Positions 1 through 12,250 of a DNA stretch of 64,000 nt are shown here, piece by piece. Each line of letters opens with the position of its first letter. Position 1 is the stretch's first letter. The DNA is taken from positions 5,292,720 to 5,356,719 of the forward strand of contig JABAKD010000020.1 of assembly GCA_012845835.1 (NCBI GenBank), given 5' to 3'. Source of the DNA: Undaria pinnatifida. Its lineage: Eukaryota; Sar; Phaeophyceae; Laminariales; Alariaceae. Under the pieces are notes generated by a model. The model was not told where the DNA came from, ran no database searches, and saw only the letters and a list, made by a program, of their open reading frames with translations. Position numbers and translations under genes: made by a program.

Positions 1-476
1 GAGGGGGCGGGGAGCGTACTGATTTGTTGATTGCCTTAGAAATTTGACCAGTAACCACGCATCTCTTCTTGAGACGGAACAACGTTCTTCCTACTCTTAA
101 TAGAGACGCCTCTAATGTGTGGGCGCTCAAGGAGCTTTTCTGTTACATAAATTGGGTTCCTTGACGGATGGGGGTGGGCACGAGAGAGAGGAAGTATAAT
201 ATTTTATCGCTCCTTTGTGTTTTGATGCCGGGGCTGCTACGGTAGCGCTCAGGTAATCCCGATCGCCCGCGAAACATGCATTCACGCGGTGCCATGTTTT
301 GCGACGGCATGCGCTTCAGACTCGTCCCGTAGGACTGAAGTTTGACATCTCCTCTGCAGCGATTAAATGCTTCCCCTGAAGTTGGCTGTGATCTGCGTCA
401 ATGTTTTGCCTCTGCCTTACACGCCTGTTCCGCTCCGTTGTGACGTACATTGTATCTATCAAGCTACCACGGAGAG
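1..476. other. No gene recognised; 5' flank or intron of the MORN-LRR gene
   Basis: This stretch has no long open frame and no motif I recognise. It is either the promoter and 5' UTR of the MORN-LRR gene or the last part of an upstream intron. The first visible coding exon could start at the ATG at 477, or be spliced in at an AG a few bases further on. Confidence 0.4.
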
Positions 477-3400
477 ATGAAGCAAGGGAACCCAAACGGC
501 AGGGGCACAAAGACGTGGCCCGACGGATCTGAGTATATCGGAGAGTTTTCTAGAGGAAAAGAGGCAAGATTTTTGGGAGAGACGCTGTTGAAACGGGTTG
601 GTGGGTGTTAACTGCGGCACCGGTTGTTCGGTGAAGTGAAACTCTTGGTACCAAGGTGCTGATTCGATCGAATGACCTCATGGCAGCGTGCAACACGACG
701 AGGTCTTACCTAAAGCGCGTCCCGGAAGAATCATCTCACAGAGCTCCGCTAAAATCGTTTTCGTCACGAGGATCTTGCTCTTGGGCTTTCAGGGGTCGAG
801 AGTCGAGGGAAAGTACTGTGTCTGGGAAAATAGTAAACGCAACTTATTCATAGGGAAACCAGCAAACTTCTTGTGTCTTGGTCCCCCCCTCGTTCCATCT
901 TCTTTGCGTCATCTATAACATTGTTTTTGTGAACCGTGCTTCACCGCACCGGACCACACCGCACTCCACTCCCCATATTTACAGCACGGCGACGGCAAGA
1001 AAGTATTTTCGGACGGCTCCGAGCACAGCGGGAACTGGCGAGCCGGCGTCCGCGACGGACCAGGAGTTTTCATCGACGCTCGCGGACAGAAGACCGTCGG
1101 CATCTTCCACGACGACGTGTTCGGAAAGCCGGAGGAGGAGGGCATCGTCGCTCCGGTCTGTAGACGACCGTGTTATCGAGCTACAGGACCGCACGCAACG
1201 AGCAGCGGCTGCAACACACCTCGAGCCAATAATTAACTTGTCAGTGACTTACTATTACTGTGAGTACTGCTAGTATGTTCCGCCAACTCGCAGCCCGACC
1301 GATGATCGTATTACCCGCGCCACCCGCCAACCGTTCCGTGTTATCACTGCAGACGAAGGCAGACATCACCATCGAATCGGGACAGCACGACCCCGAGACG
1401 CTCCTCGACCTGGCCATTGCTACTCTAGCCGTTGTTATGGATAGGCAGCCCGGCCTCAACAAGGCGTCTGTCCTCCTGGCCAAGGTTTGTTGTGTGGCAC
1501 ACACGCGGGGGGAAGGGCGGGTGGGGGGGGGGGGGTGTACTCGATACTCATGCATGGCCGTAGTCGTATGACCATGGACCCTCGCATCCCTTCTATGCCG
1601 GGACGGAGCACGTCGGGTTTTCACAAACCAGGCAGACATTGCTTGCGCCAAGCGCGAAGCGCCGTGGGGTGTTCGGCGAGTCGCATGAAGAGTGAACTGC
1701 ATCCTTCCAAAAACCGCTCGTAACACGGACTTCGGCACCTTGCGCCTATTTTCTTGCTTATGGATGACAGCGCCAATGAGTTACTTTGTTTTCTGGTGTG
1801 GCCACTCCAAAGACAGCAATGGGTATTTCTATGTGACTGCCTTGTGGGTACCCTACCATATTCACACTACGTGATACGATCATTCCCCATGTACGAGATT
1901 AGGGTTCTCCACCCCGCACAATATTATCTAACTCGAAAACCATTCTGGTGACCGCCAAAAACAAGAACAAAAAAAGCGGTAACCTGGTTGTCTAGCTCAC
2001 GCAGTGATTGGCATGTTTTACAGCCCCGTTGCCAACCAACGCCAGCCCCAATATACATATAGTGTTTTACAGCGTCGGTGCCAACCGAGGCCAACTATTT
2101 TATACATATTTTAAGGGGGGGGGGGAAGAGAAAGAGGGAACCGAGCCGTGGCGATGGTAGTAGTGCGCAAGTAAAAAACAACGGGGGGAAGCGTCAGAGA
2201 TTGAAGCGTGTTGTCTCGCATGACGGGTTTGTTGTTTGTTTTCAACCGATTTGAAGCTCGCCAGCTGCGAGTAAGTTTAGGCCAGACCGTGTGTCTATTC
2301 TCAGGCGCTAGCAAGCAGCGTGTTGTATACATCGATTGCGCGCATTCCATGCTTAAATCCCCCGTGTATCCGGCGGACGATTCCCTCACCCCCCCGCGCT
2401 CCTTGTACAGGTGCCGCTGCACCTTCATGGCTTGGTGGCCGAAGCCTTTGCGTCGGGGGCCCAGGGGCTCTCCCCCGGTTTCCGCAAGGGCCTTACGTCC
2501 TTTGCCCTGCGCAGTGTGCCCGAGGTGCGTCCATGCGCCCTGAACTCAAGTAGGTGTACTATCTTGGTGGATATGTGGCAGTGTTAAACAACTGTCCGGT
2601 GCTGTCATCAACGCGATATAGTGTAGGGCTATGCCTCAGTATATATGCCTACATACTACCACTACTACTACTACTCTGTTGGACTCTTGTACGGTGAATT
2701 TGGTGCCGAGCAGGGCTTGTCGCCACCGACTTTCTCGTGGTCAGCAGCAGCAGCAGCAGCAGTATGAAATCACGACTGATAGCCCCCACGCAGACGAATA
2801 CCGTATCGTTTCCAGAGTCACGATTGCAGCCGCACGGGCCGTGTTTGCCACCACATTATGACAATGAGCCAGACGGTTTTCCCCATCCCACCCCCACCAT
2901 TCCTACTAATATCTCGCGGCCCCCCCACCCCCCCACCCTTCCACCCCCACTGCCTGCCACATGGTCTCCCCACCCCTCCCCCCATCCCATCCCCACCATT
3001 TCTACTATACGGCCTCCCCACCCCGGCCCTCCCCGTGCTGACTGTCCTGCATTGCACGGAAATCATACTTTGAGGTGCTCAGCACGCCCCGAACCCACCG
3101 CCCCCACCTTCACACGTACCTCTTGTTTGTCGAGCCTAGTTGCGACTGTGCAATGCGATGCTCTTGCCGGCAGACACAGCCAAGCTTCCCTATTTCCTCG
3201 AAGCCATCCCGGACCTCAAAAAGGTGTGCGTGTTGGGGGCAGGGGGCATCAAGCTTGAAGAAGACGTTCACGCAGTACGGGTACGGTAACTCTGAAGGCG
3301 ATCGCGCAATTCAGAGTGATACTGAGCCCGCTTGCGCCTCTCACGACGTACCTACGGAGAGTTAACCTTGTAAACGTTTCCCCTGGAAAGGCCGCGAGAG

Positions 3401-6400
3401 CCGAGTGCGATGGGGTAGCTACCGCGTAGTTCGAACTAGAGGGCACCGTGAGGTGTCGGGTTGAAGATTTCACAACTATAAAAGGTATCCCTTTAAGGTT
3501 GAGGTTTCAGATCAGAAATACAGTAGTAAAATGTCACCAAAAGACGTGTGTGCAGTTCTAGAGGGGTTTTATCTAAAAAATTCAAGCGGAAGACCTGTTG
3601 CGATATGTCAACCGTCATCACACCACCCTTGGTCAGAGGGATGCACGCCGCGTTTCCAGCCCAAACGAACGCGAGGAAGAGAGTCACTTTATGAGCAGGC
3701 GCGGTAACGCGCGCTTGGTAAGCACAGGCGAGGGCGTGGTGGGGATCGACACCATTCCCGAGCTCCCCCCTCCCCCCCCCCCACCCTCTCAGGCGCGTTG
3801 CATGTTCGACTTGCAGTTGTGGAATATCGCATGGCGCCCATCCCCCATTCGGGCAGTTAAAACACACCGACCGGTCCAGCCGTCTCTTGCAGGGAGTCGA
3901 TCTTACTGCGCAAGAGATCAAGAGCGCGTTATCAGTTGCTTTTACAAACATTGCAGTACTTGCAGCGTAAAAAGCACGCACGACGAACTAATTATTACGA
4001 TTTTCTTGGCGATGGACTCGGCATGCAGTGCAAGAAGGATTTTGACGATTTTTTCCCTTTTGTTTTCCCGGCCTTTGCGCGCCGGCTTTGCTCTCGCTGC
4101 CGGCGCCATGATAACAATCATAACGACGACGACGACGACAACGGCGGTGTCCAGTTATCGGTGGTCGCGTGCAAGCTCGCCCGTGGAAGGATCACCCCCA
4201 TAGCAGACGCAATTGCCACGTCGGAGGGGCTGGAGGAGGTGGACCTTAGCTGGAACCCTATTCGCAGGTGGGCGCGAGGGCGTGGTACCAACAACCAATA
4301 TTGTGGGTTACCTGTTTCCCCGAAACTTGATGCACACAACCTCCGTTGTGAGTCGTTCATTAGTTAGTTAATTAATACTTTAAGAGACTTCTGCTCAATT
4401 AACTTTTGATCTTAATGCTCCAGCCGGCAAGGAACAACGCTTTGGATCACCCATCCGGGTCGGCGAAAGGTTTTCACTCTTCAAGAGGCGTTTCTTTTCG
4501 TGTGTGTGCCCGCGTGCCGAACGCTCTTAAGGATGTACTATCTAGCTTCAAGCGAACGGTCTCGTGTACATGAACCCGCCGTCATTTTGAAGGGACACGG
4601 GGGGACACGGGGTGCGGGATCAGATAAAAGCGGCTACTGTATTTAGTCGCGCGAAGGCTGTAATTTGTCGCTCCCTCAGCGGCTCGCTTACTAAATCCTG
4701 CCGAGGCCATCACAAAATGTGTTACCCCACATCCGCCGTCCCGGCATTGTAAGGATGCGAGAGAGTTTACGGCCTTGCGGACTGTGGCCATGCATGATAC
4801 GATGATTGCACCCCCCCCCTCCTCCTGTTGTAATTTCCCACACCCTCAACTTGTTCTCGCTCTCCCCTCCAAAAGGGAAGGAATACGAGCCGTCATAGCT
4901 GCCCTAGAGACCTCCCCACGCCTTCGATGCCTCTCTCTGGCGGGGTGCCAACTCGGTGGGGACGGAGGGCAGGCGATAATCAAAGCGATCGGATCCGGTC
5001 GAGAACTATTTCGACTGCTCGATCTGGACCTTTCTCACAACTCTCTCGGCGCGGGCTCCGGCGAGGCGCTAGCTGCGGCCGTTGGGCGCAACGAAACGCT
5101 CACGCGCCTCAGTCTCAGGTGCGCGACATTGTTGCGGTGTTTTTTCCGCCGCCTCCGGTGCCGATGCCGACGCAGGCGGGTAAACAGGCACCAATCGATC
5201 GAAGCCGAGATGTTGGTGTATATGTTGGGGAAAAAATCACATTGTCAGCGCCAACAGCATGTTGTGGTTAGAACGGCGAGGTCGAGATGCCACTGTATGT
5301 GTGGGTGCTGCTTGGGAGAGCAGACACGTACCGGGCGAGGGTAATGCCCCCTGATGCTTTTACGCTAGCGTGTTGAGTGCTCCCTTGTGCCAAGGGATAA
5401 TGGGACAGGCCGACATGGATAAGCACATGCCAGATACCATGCATATCGTATTATATGTATCGTCACCACAACTTACGTATATAACCCTACCCACTACCCG
5501 GTAACCCTCACCCACTACCAAGATGTGATGGCGTTTTTATTGCGGACGATATCCGAAAATTGACTCTCAGTTGGCGCCGACGGTTGATGTTATACCGTTT
5601 ATTCGGAGTAAAGGAATGTGTACTGTAATAGCGTGGTAGAGTGTAGCCTGCAGTGTGAACATCTCCCGAAGAGGCACGCGTCATGCAACAAGGAGCAGCA
5701 CGCCTGTCGTCTCTAGGTATACCTCCGCATCGTTGAACAAATTTGTCATACCCCGAGTACAATCAACACTCCTGCTCGCATTAATAAAACTACCTAGTAT
5801 ATTTTCGTACCAGAATTGCACACGATTCGGCTCCAAACGGTAAAGGCAGCACGGAAACATTGCCACTCGTCGTCAATTTTGTTCGTGCTTCCGTTCATTG
5901 GTAACCCCCGTCCCTCATGTTGCCCCTACATGTTCCACAAAACCCGAACAGGGCCAACAGTCTGGGCCCGGTGGGGGGCGCCTTTCTCGCCAAGGGTCTC
6001 GCCCGGAACTGCGGCAGCCTGAAGGAATTGATCGTGGCCGACAATAGGCTGGGCCCCCGTGTCGCCACGCTGCTCGCGGCCACCATGCGCGCTGGGACGG
6101 CGCCATGTCTGCGTGGCTTCGGGTACAGCCCGCGGGTGAGGCCGCAGCACGAGGAGGGTGCTTTGCCGCAACGGTCTCGCGGGGCTGCGCGACCGTTGGA
6201 GGGCGCGGGGAAAGACGGTCGCTCTTCTTGCTCAAAGAAGACGGCACCTTCTGCAGCTGAAAATGTACACACTGATACTGATGACCACGATGATAACGGG
6301 ATGAATGCTGCTGGTGATAAAGTTGTTGACACCGGCGCAAATTGTACGTTGATGTCGTCATGTGAGATGGTGGGGCCAAGGGGCGGCCTTGGCAATCTTG

Positions 6401-6585
6401 ACCGACGATTTTCTGCGAATAAAGGCGGCGTTGCTACTGTACAAGAGACAGCGGCAGCAGGAAGGGGTGGGGTTGGAGGGGTCGAAGGTTACTTGTGTAA
6501 CAGAAATGGAATGGGTGTGGCGGGGGCCACAGCCCTCGAAGAACAGCTTGGGAGGCCGCAGACGGCCGGAACTGCAAGCGGATGA
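477..6585 (+). CDS. MORN-repeat plus leucine-rich-repeat protein, eight exons
   Basis: Proposed exons are 477-563, 985-1155, 1353-1484, 2411-2524, 3140-3223, 4155-4267, 4876-5118 and 5952-6585. They sum to 526 codons including the TGA stop, and the phases at every junction agree. Exons 1-2 encode three MORN repeats (for example GRGTKTWPDGSEYIGEF), a fold that often contacts membranes or acts as a scaffold. Exons 3-4 are a helical linker with no family I recognise. Exons 5-8 encode about six ribonuclease-inhibitor-type LRRs, with cores such as LEEVDLSWNPI, LLDLDLSHNSLG and LKELIVADNRLG. Exon 5 is 28 codons, exactly one LRR. Intron 1 uses a GC donor (GAG|gcaaga). The acceptor of exon 3 is the least certain; an alternative pairs a donor at 1170 with an acceptor at 1274. 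The 5' end may lie outside the window. The function is unknown, and a scaffold or flagellar/cytoskeletal role would be a guess. Confidence 0.75.
1523..1640 (+). repeat. Dispersed repeat F, copy 1 (poly-G then conserved core)
   Basis: A poly-G run is followed by a conserved core (GGTGTACTCGATACTCATGC, CATGGCCGTAGTCGTATGAC) and a CCGGGACGGAGCACGTCGG tail. The same unit recurs at about 27950-28060 and 40552-40670, all in the + direction. This copy lies in intron 3 of the MORN-LRR gene. It has no coding potential. Confidence 0.75.
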
Positions 6586-6611
6586 TGGTGAAGGAACTTC
6601 TCCTTTTTTAT

Positions 6612-6775
6612 ATAATCACCATAACTTTTTGCTCTCCAGCTCAACTCGTAAGAGGTTTTACCCTCAGCGACCTTCTGGACAAGGTCATGGTCACGGGTGC
6701 TTTCCCTTTTCCCCCCGGTACTTGCCTTCATTTTTATCGCCCATAGGGTTCAGCATTCCCACTTTTTATCTGCAA
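6612..6775 (+). repeat. SINE-A 3'-tail fragment
   Basis: It resembles the tail of the SINE-A family: CCAGCT, a region around TTCTGGACAAGGTCATGG, CCCCCCGGTACTTGCCTTCA, then ATAGGGTTCAGCATTCCCAC. The related block at 27322-27640 has the same order. It lies just beyond the MORN-LRR stop codon, so it may form part of that gene's 3' UTR. Confidence 0.55.
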
Positions 6776-7789
6776 GCGTTTGATGGCGTAGGGAGCTGTA
6801 CGCGGGCCATGCAAACCCAAAGCTTGTTCTATGCCCCATGTTCTGGGTCACACGTACTCCACACAATTCCCTGCCACACCTTGTTATACCTCTGGAAACA
6901 AAAGCGCCGCGAATCTCCTGTTATTGGTGATCAAGACTACCCACTGTTGTTGGCTATAAAGCACTATCCATTGAGCTGACGTAATCACATAATAGGTGAC
7001 TATGTAGCTCTCTCTGAATAGTGCTATACTGCACAACTGAATAGCTCAGGGGGGCAGGGTTACATAAGCAACAACACAAAAGAACTAATATCTTCGAGTT
7101 CGTTCAAAGAATCTCGCCGACTTTGTACCAGGTATCTCCGGGCCTGTCCCCTCGCCACGTCGTACAGTTAGTTGCACTCAGGAGAACACGATATTCTCGA
7201 GTACCTTCAGCGCGCACGCTCGAAAATGACGAATACATTTATTTGATCGTCGGGAAAATCGAACTCACGACACATCCTTTCTTAAGTCGGTTACTTAACC
7301 CTAGCCGGTGGTGACGGAGCTAGTCAGGCGCCACTATTAACCTCCTTGGGAGATCAGAGGGAAAAAAATACCAAATAAACAGACCATTATAGTATCGATC
7401 ATACGAAATAAAGCGAGTTGCTGCCTTAAGGGGGATTATTTTATATTTAGTAGTTTACATGCCAAACCACAGCATGCGGCAGTTCGTTGTTATGGTACGG
7501 CCTAATCCCCCCACCCAATGACTCGAGACAGTCCAAGGACTTGTTGTACACGACACGACGCGCGCAGCATGATGCTATTCATCATAGCAAGCATCTTACC
7601 GCGTACCCACTCTATTTATTTAATAGACGATCAATAAGGCCGCACATACATACATCCGGGGATTGTTGTATATTTCGACAGATTTTTGGGGGTCCCGAAA
7701 GGGTGGAGCTCGTAGAATCGGACTCACGACGACCCCCTTTGTTGGTTACTGGTATGCAGCACTGCCTATACTGCTGTACGGCATCTCCT
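6776..7789. other. Gene-free intergenic DNA with SINE-like debris
   Basis: No coding exon is visible. A segment near 7240-7330 contains a tRNA-like B-box in reverse (a GAACTCACGAC string), as does 7710-7730. A TACCAGGTAT motif occurs near 7126. Confidence 0.4.
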
Positions 7790-7862
7790 TTGTTGGTTAT
7801 CACACTCTTCTACCTGCTACTCGTAGATATGTAGTGCAAAATAACCAACAAAGGAGGTGAAG
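7785..7862. repeat. Short inverted repeat (hairpin)
   Basis: TCTCCTTTGTTGGTTAT near 7788-7804 is the reverse complement of ATAACCAACAAAGGAGGTG near 7841-7860, with a spacer of roughly 40 bases. A third, direct copy of CCTTTGTTGGTTA lies just upstream near 7735. It is one of several self-complementary repeat junctions in the window. Confidence 0.7.
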
Positions 7863-7974
7863 CACTCCCTACTTTAGTAATGCTGCTAGATATATGTAAC
7901 GAACAAAAGAAGTGCAGTGAGCTACTCGTACATTGTAGTCTGATTCTCGCCGACTTCATATTTTGTATTTTCGA

Positions 7975-8642
7975 GCGTTCGCGCTTTAGACATTATTTTT
8001 TTAATAGTTAGTGTGCTCCTGAACAAATAACAAAACTCCCCACCTAAAGTATAAATACCAACACTTACCATTATAGTGGACAAAAAATAGGACACCTCCC
8101 AATAACAACTCACCCATATAGTATATTACGAGTACCAACAACGCAGCTTGCAAAGATGAGTATAGACCCGAAATTCGTCGAACTCACGGCTGACGTCCTT
8201 GAAAATTAGTTATAAAATAACCGGATATTTAAGCAGAGAAAAAACGAAATCAACCACCTTTTAATACCATACATACGACGATAAAGCAGTACCTGGTAGA
8301 CTATTATAGTGGAAACTACAGTGTTACTTAGTACAGTAGTAGTAATAAATTTTCAAAATAAGGTATTATGTCAGATCTATCAAGCTCAAACTTCCCCACC
8401 CTTTGAAAGTAATAATACCAACACTAACTATTATTATGTGACGGAGAATAAACAAAACATACGAGGCTATTTTATTTAATATATATATATACTTTTTTTC
8501 TTCTTTTAATAGGATCCCTCCCAACAAAAAACTCACCCACATAGTAGTGTATGATATTACAAGTTAAGTACCAACAACGCAGCTTGTAAAGATTGGTATT
8601 GACCCGAAATTCGTCGGACTCACAGCTGGCGCGTCCTAAAAA
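7975..8642 (+). repeat. Repeat family D, two tandem copies
   Basis: Two related units end in CAACAACGCAGCTTGCAAAG, then ACCCGAAATTCGTCG and an ACTCACGGCTGACG-type block: about 7975-8215 (partial) and 8258-8642 (full). A reverse-strand full copy is at 34362-34640. The reverse complement carries a GTGAGTTCGAC string that resembles a tRNA B-box, so a tRNA-derived SINE is likely. I see no ORF. Confidence 0.7.
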
Positions 8643-8675
8643 TATTTTTGTAAAATAAACAGGTACGCTAGCAAG

Positions 8676-8709
8676 AGTACGTACGTACGTGCACGTACGC
8701 ACGTACGCG
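8676..8709. repeat. (ACGT)n-rich palindromic tract
   Basis: A run of alternating ACGT and GCAC units forms a self-complementary low-complexity tract just downstream of the repeat D pair. Confidence 0.7.
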
Positions 8710-8879
8710 GCGCCCGCGGAGATCCCTCTGTGTTACGAAGTCGGTTATATTCAGTCAACGAGCCGAAAACATGTGACATGTTTGGGTTGGTTATATCAGA
8801 TATAGCTCAGTGTGTGGCCCTAAATACATAACCAACATCTCCCTCGATGTCTTTCTCGCACTTGGCCGTTATGCGCAGC

Positions 8880-9255
8880 TGTTATACCTGGTAAGACTTA
8901 GTTTGGGTAAGCTACGTATTGGTGAACCTTTTGGAGTTGGTCAAACGGACTAAAATACCCCACAAATACCTATAACAAATGGCGTCGTCGACAGACCATG
9001 GGTTTTTTTGGGTCGTTGGTTCAAATCCCACATCCACCTTTTTCAGACTTTCCCCATGTCGAACTTGAAAAATACTCTCCCCGGTGTACGCAGGAAATAA
9101 AACGGCTTGGATAATTGACAGGTCCGCCCGTATATCCGGCCGACCTGCTATCCCGCCGTTTCAGGGGGGAAGAGTGTTATACGGCTTAGTTTGGGTAAGC
9201 TACGTATTGATTAACCTTTTGCAAGTGGTCAAACGGACTAATACCCCACCAAACA
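8880..9255 (+). mobile_element. TRIM element copy 1 (miniature LTR retrotransposon)
   Basis: Two direct repeats of roughly 80-100 bp (beginning TGTTATA at 8880 and TGTTATACGGCTTAG at 9175) flank an internal stretch of about 200 bp. The left repeat ends in ...CA, and two bases later comes TGGCGTCGTCGACAGACC, the expected form of a primer binding site complementary to a tRNA 3' end. A polypurine tract (AGGGGGGAAGAG) directly precedes the right TG. There is no coding capacity. The left repeat contains a TACCTGGTA string absent from the other copies. Confidence 0.75.
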
Positions 9256-9307
9256 GCTATGATGATAAGTAAATAATTTTTCGTCGTACCTGATTTCCAT
9301 GGCACTC

Positions 9308-9614
9308 CTTTTTTTTCTCACACTTTTACTTTCCAGCTACTGGACATGCCATCATCACAGGCGTCGTCCCCTCTTCCCCCCGGTTCTTGCCTTCAACTTT
9401 TATCGCGCATAGGGTTCAGCAATCCCACACTGCTCGTCGATTTTTCATCGAGTGTTGCTAACTCACGCTCTCGCGCTTTCCGCAAGTCACTTTGTGCGCA
9501 AGAAAAAGTCCCAACGAGCTTATACGAGTATGCACTCGGCGGGGCTCGAACTCACGAAACTGACCTATACCAGGCTCCGAGGATAATAACCTGATACGCC
9601 ACCGGGGCGACCGG
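9308..9614 (-). mobile_element. SINE-A copy 1 (tRNA-derived SINE)
   Basis: Read on the minus strand, a tRNA-like head (GGTCGCCCCGGTGGCGTATC with A-box character, then GTGAGTTCGAGCCCCGCC as B-box) is followed by a body of about 220 bp and an A-rich 3' tail. Copies with the same order lie at 10540-10847, 61027-61350 and 63885 to the window edge. Confidence 0.8.
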
Positions 9615-10539
9615 CTCCTATCACCTACCAGGTATCACACGACCATCAACTTCGCCAACGCTCACATGACCCTCCCTGACGTGTGCTTAATAAATGCAAC
9701 ATGCAGCAATCCTGCCCTAGTTACGAACTGCAAGCGATGCCGCGTGCTGCTGTCGTGGGCGTCGCGTGGCCTGGTGATTGCGCGGGCAACGTTTTAATAG
9801 CGGCGCATAGCGCATATGAAAAAAGAACGAGAAAAAAAAACTATCTCGTATTATTTCCCCGGCGTTTCTGCCCTAGCCCTGCGGGTCCTACCCAATGCGA
9901 AAAAAAAACGACGAATGGTAGATGGACTCGGCGACGCGTGCGCTACGCAAGTTGAAGCGAGTAAAGCACCAGCCCGAGTCAAGGAATATTTATGCAACGC
10001 CTCCTTGCTCCGAGTCCGCCGACAACCGTGTTGCTTATCTGTTGTGTTATCTGTGTGCCTTATTACTCCTTTTCCCACCACTGCACGATCTTTCCGACTC
10101 TAATTCCAAGACATTTGCCCTCTCAACGAACATGCATACACACAGATCTAAGGGTAACATGATCATTCTCATCGTAGAGCCGAGTACAGGGGGGGGGGGG
10201 GGGCTCAATTTATTGCGTAAAGGAAGTATTTCACCCTGCGAAACTACCAAATCTTTGGTCCCCATTCAACCCCATTTGTCGGGAGTGCGGTGCTAAAACA
10301 TTTTGACACTTGCGTACAAAGGTTTGGGTATATTTATTTTGTGCTGTCAGTCGCAAGCCCCTTGAAAAACTACTATTAATATTAACAAGAGCGGCGGCGA
10401 TCGATCGAACGACGGCGGGCGAGCAAGCGAGCGGGCGGCGGCGGGCGAGCGGCGAAGGCGGCGACGCCGGTGGTTACTTATAACATTACGGGCGAAGATA
10501 GTAATCAGGACCAAGTATGGTGTGTACATATGATTTTTT
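9615..10539. other. Gene-free stretch with GC-rich patch and poly-G
   Basis: No exon is recognised. It contains a 14-G run near 10190-10203 and a GC-rich patch of GGCGGGCGAGC-type units near 10390-10463. A TACCAGGTAT motif occurs near 9627. Confidence 0.4.
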
Positions 10540-10847
10540 TTTTTTTCTTCTTTTTTTGTGCACACTTGTACTTTCCAGCTACTGGACAAGCCGTGGTCAC
10601 AGGTGTCGTCCCTTCTCCCCGGTTCTTGCCTTCAATTTTTATCGCGCATAGGGTTCAGCAATCCCGCTGCTCGTCGATTGTTCATCGAGTGTTGCTAACT
10701 CACGCTCTCGCGCTTTCCGCAAGTCAATTTGTCCACAAGAAAAAGTCCCAACGAATTTATACGAGTATGCACTCGGCGGGGCTCGAACTCACGAAACTGA
10801 CCTATACCAGGCTTGAGGATAACCTGATACGCCACCGGGGCGACCGA
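10540..10847 (-). mobile_element. SINE-A copy 2
   Basis: It has the same organisation as the copy at 9308-9614: a poly-A tail (seen as poly-T on the + strand), the CTTTCCAGCTACTGGACA block, the GGGTTCAGCAATCCC block, and a tRNA-like head ending in GCCACCGGGGCGACCG. Confidence 0.8.
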
Positions 10848-11674
10848 TACGGGGATACAAGTTATTTTCATCAATCGTGGGGTCTGGTTACTATGGCACC
10901 CCAAAAAGCATGTAAAATTACAACCGCTCTGTCGACCGCAACCCCGCAGTCAGTGCAGTTATCACATTAACCCATCGCCAAAATCGAGTCTACGGTCACA
11001 GGACAGGCTCCAATAATACAACTTTTCTCCTTCTTTTTCTTTTCCTGTGTTCCATTTAATATCTTCGCACTACTCTCGCTCTCCCTCCCAGTAGCAACTC
11101 AAATCCGGGGTCAATAGCGGGCCCTCCCCCTCCCCCCTCCCCACTACGGTTCGTGCCTTCAAATTTATCGGTGGAAGAATTCAGCATTTTCTTCCCTGGT
11201 CGACTCTGAAGTAAACTCTGGACTGAAACAATAACTCGAGCGAAAAAAGAAAGTACTGTACCTACTACAATAATCTCTGGACTGAAACAATAACTCAAGC
11301 GAAAAAAGAAGAAAGTAGTGTGCCTACCACGTATACCAACTGAGGCGAATGGAACGCCTCAGACAACAGTGAAATCAGCGTACCAGTGCGAATTAATGTA
11401 ACCAGGGTACGAGATATCGAGATATCCACGTTTACGAGTTGCAACAGGAACTGAGGAGACCGCATACCAACATGAGGTGGAACTAAAAAGGAGAAAAAAT
11501 AGCAATGATAAGTTGAGAGGAGAAAAAAAAAGAAGCTGCATCGCACCCCGATTCGAATGCCGGCACCAACGTTCCGGCATCGACGGTAATATATATTTTC
11601 ATACAAAACATCACAACCCTAGGATGTTTGCCCCCTTCCAACGCGCCTATAATACGAATGCCAACGCTAGCTCC
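10848..11674. repeat. Gene-free DNA with a ~65-bp tandem duplication
   Basis: A unit starting CTCTGGACTGAAACAATAAC occurs at about 11215 and again at about 11275, with an AGCGAAAAAAGAAAGTA continuation in both. A degraded SINE-A tail (GGTTCGTGCCTTCAAATTTA) is near 11150. No gene is supported. Confidence 0.5.
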
Positions 11675-12250
11675 GCTGCCACCGGGCGGGCCTCCCTCCG
11701 GCGCCGCCATCGCCACCCCGCAGCGGCCCCGTGTGGGCCCCGCGTGGACCTGGTACTCGCGGCGCCCGGCGTTCGCGAGAAGAGAGTCATTGCTGGTCCG
11801 GCTGCCATAGGGCAGGTCTCCCTCCGTCACCGCTACGCCAGCCCACACAGCAGCCCCCGTGAGAGCCTGGTGCACGCGGCGTCCAGCGTCAGCGAGAAGA
11901 GTGCCGTCGCTGGCCGTGCTGCCAGGGGGCAGACCTCCCCCCGCTGCTGTCACCGCTGCCTCCACAGCAGACCCCGCGTGGGTCTAGCACACACGGCGCC
12001 CGGTCCCCGCAAGAAGAGCGCCACCACTGGCCCCGCTTCCACGGGGCAGGCTTCCGGCTGCCGCCGTCACCGTCACCCCCAAAGAAGCCCCTGCGTGGGT
12101 CTGGTTAACACGGCACTCAGCGTCAGCGAGAAAAACGACGTCTCTGGCTCCGCTGCCACCACACAGGCCTCCCTCTGCCCCTACCACAGCCTCCACAGTC
12201 ACCGTCGATGCAGCCCCCGCCGCCCCAGCCCCTGTCCCCACTCCCTTCTG
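11675..12250 (+). repeat. GC-rich minisatellite, ~115-bp unit, about five copies
   Basis: Five diverged units each carry a GCCACCGGGCAGGCCTCCCT-like core, a CACCGCC-type tract and a GTCAGCGAGAAGA-type block. The units are close to a multiple of three, so long frames stay open on both strands. The + reading gives repeated 38-39-residue blocks (GPAATGQASLR-like) and the minus reading gives GSGAS-rich blocks. With no start context, splice signals or family resemblance I treat it as a noncoding minisatellite, though a repeat-protein exon cannot be excluded. Confidence 0.55.
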
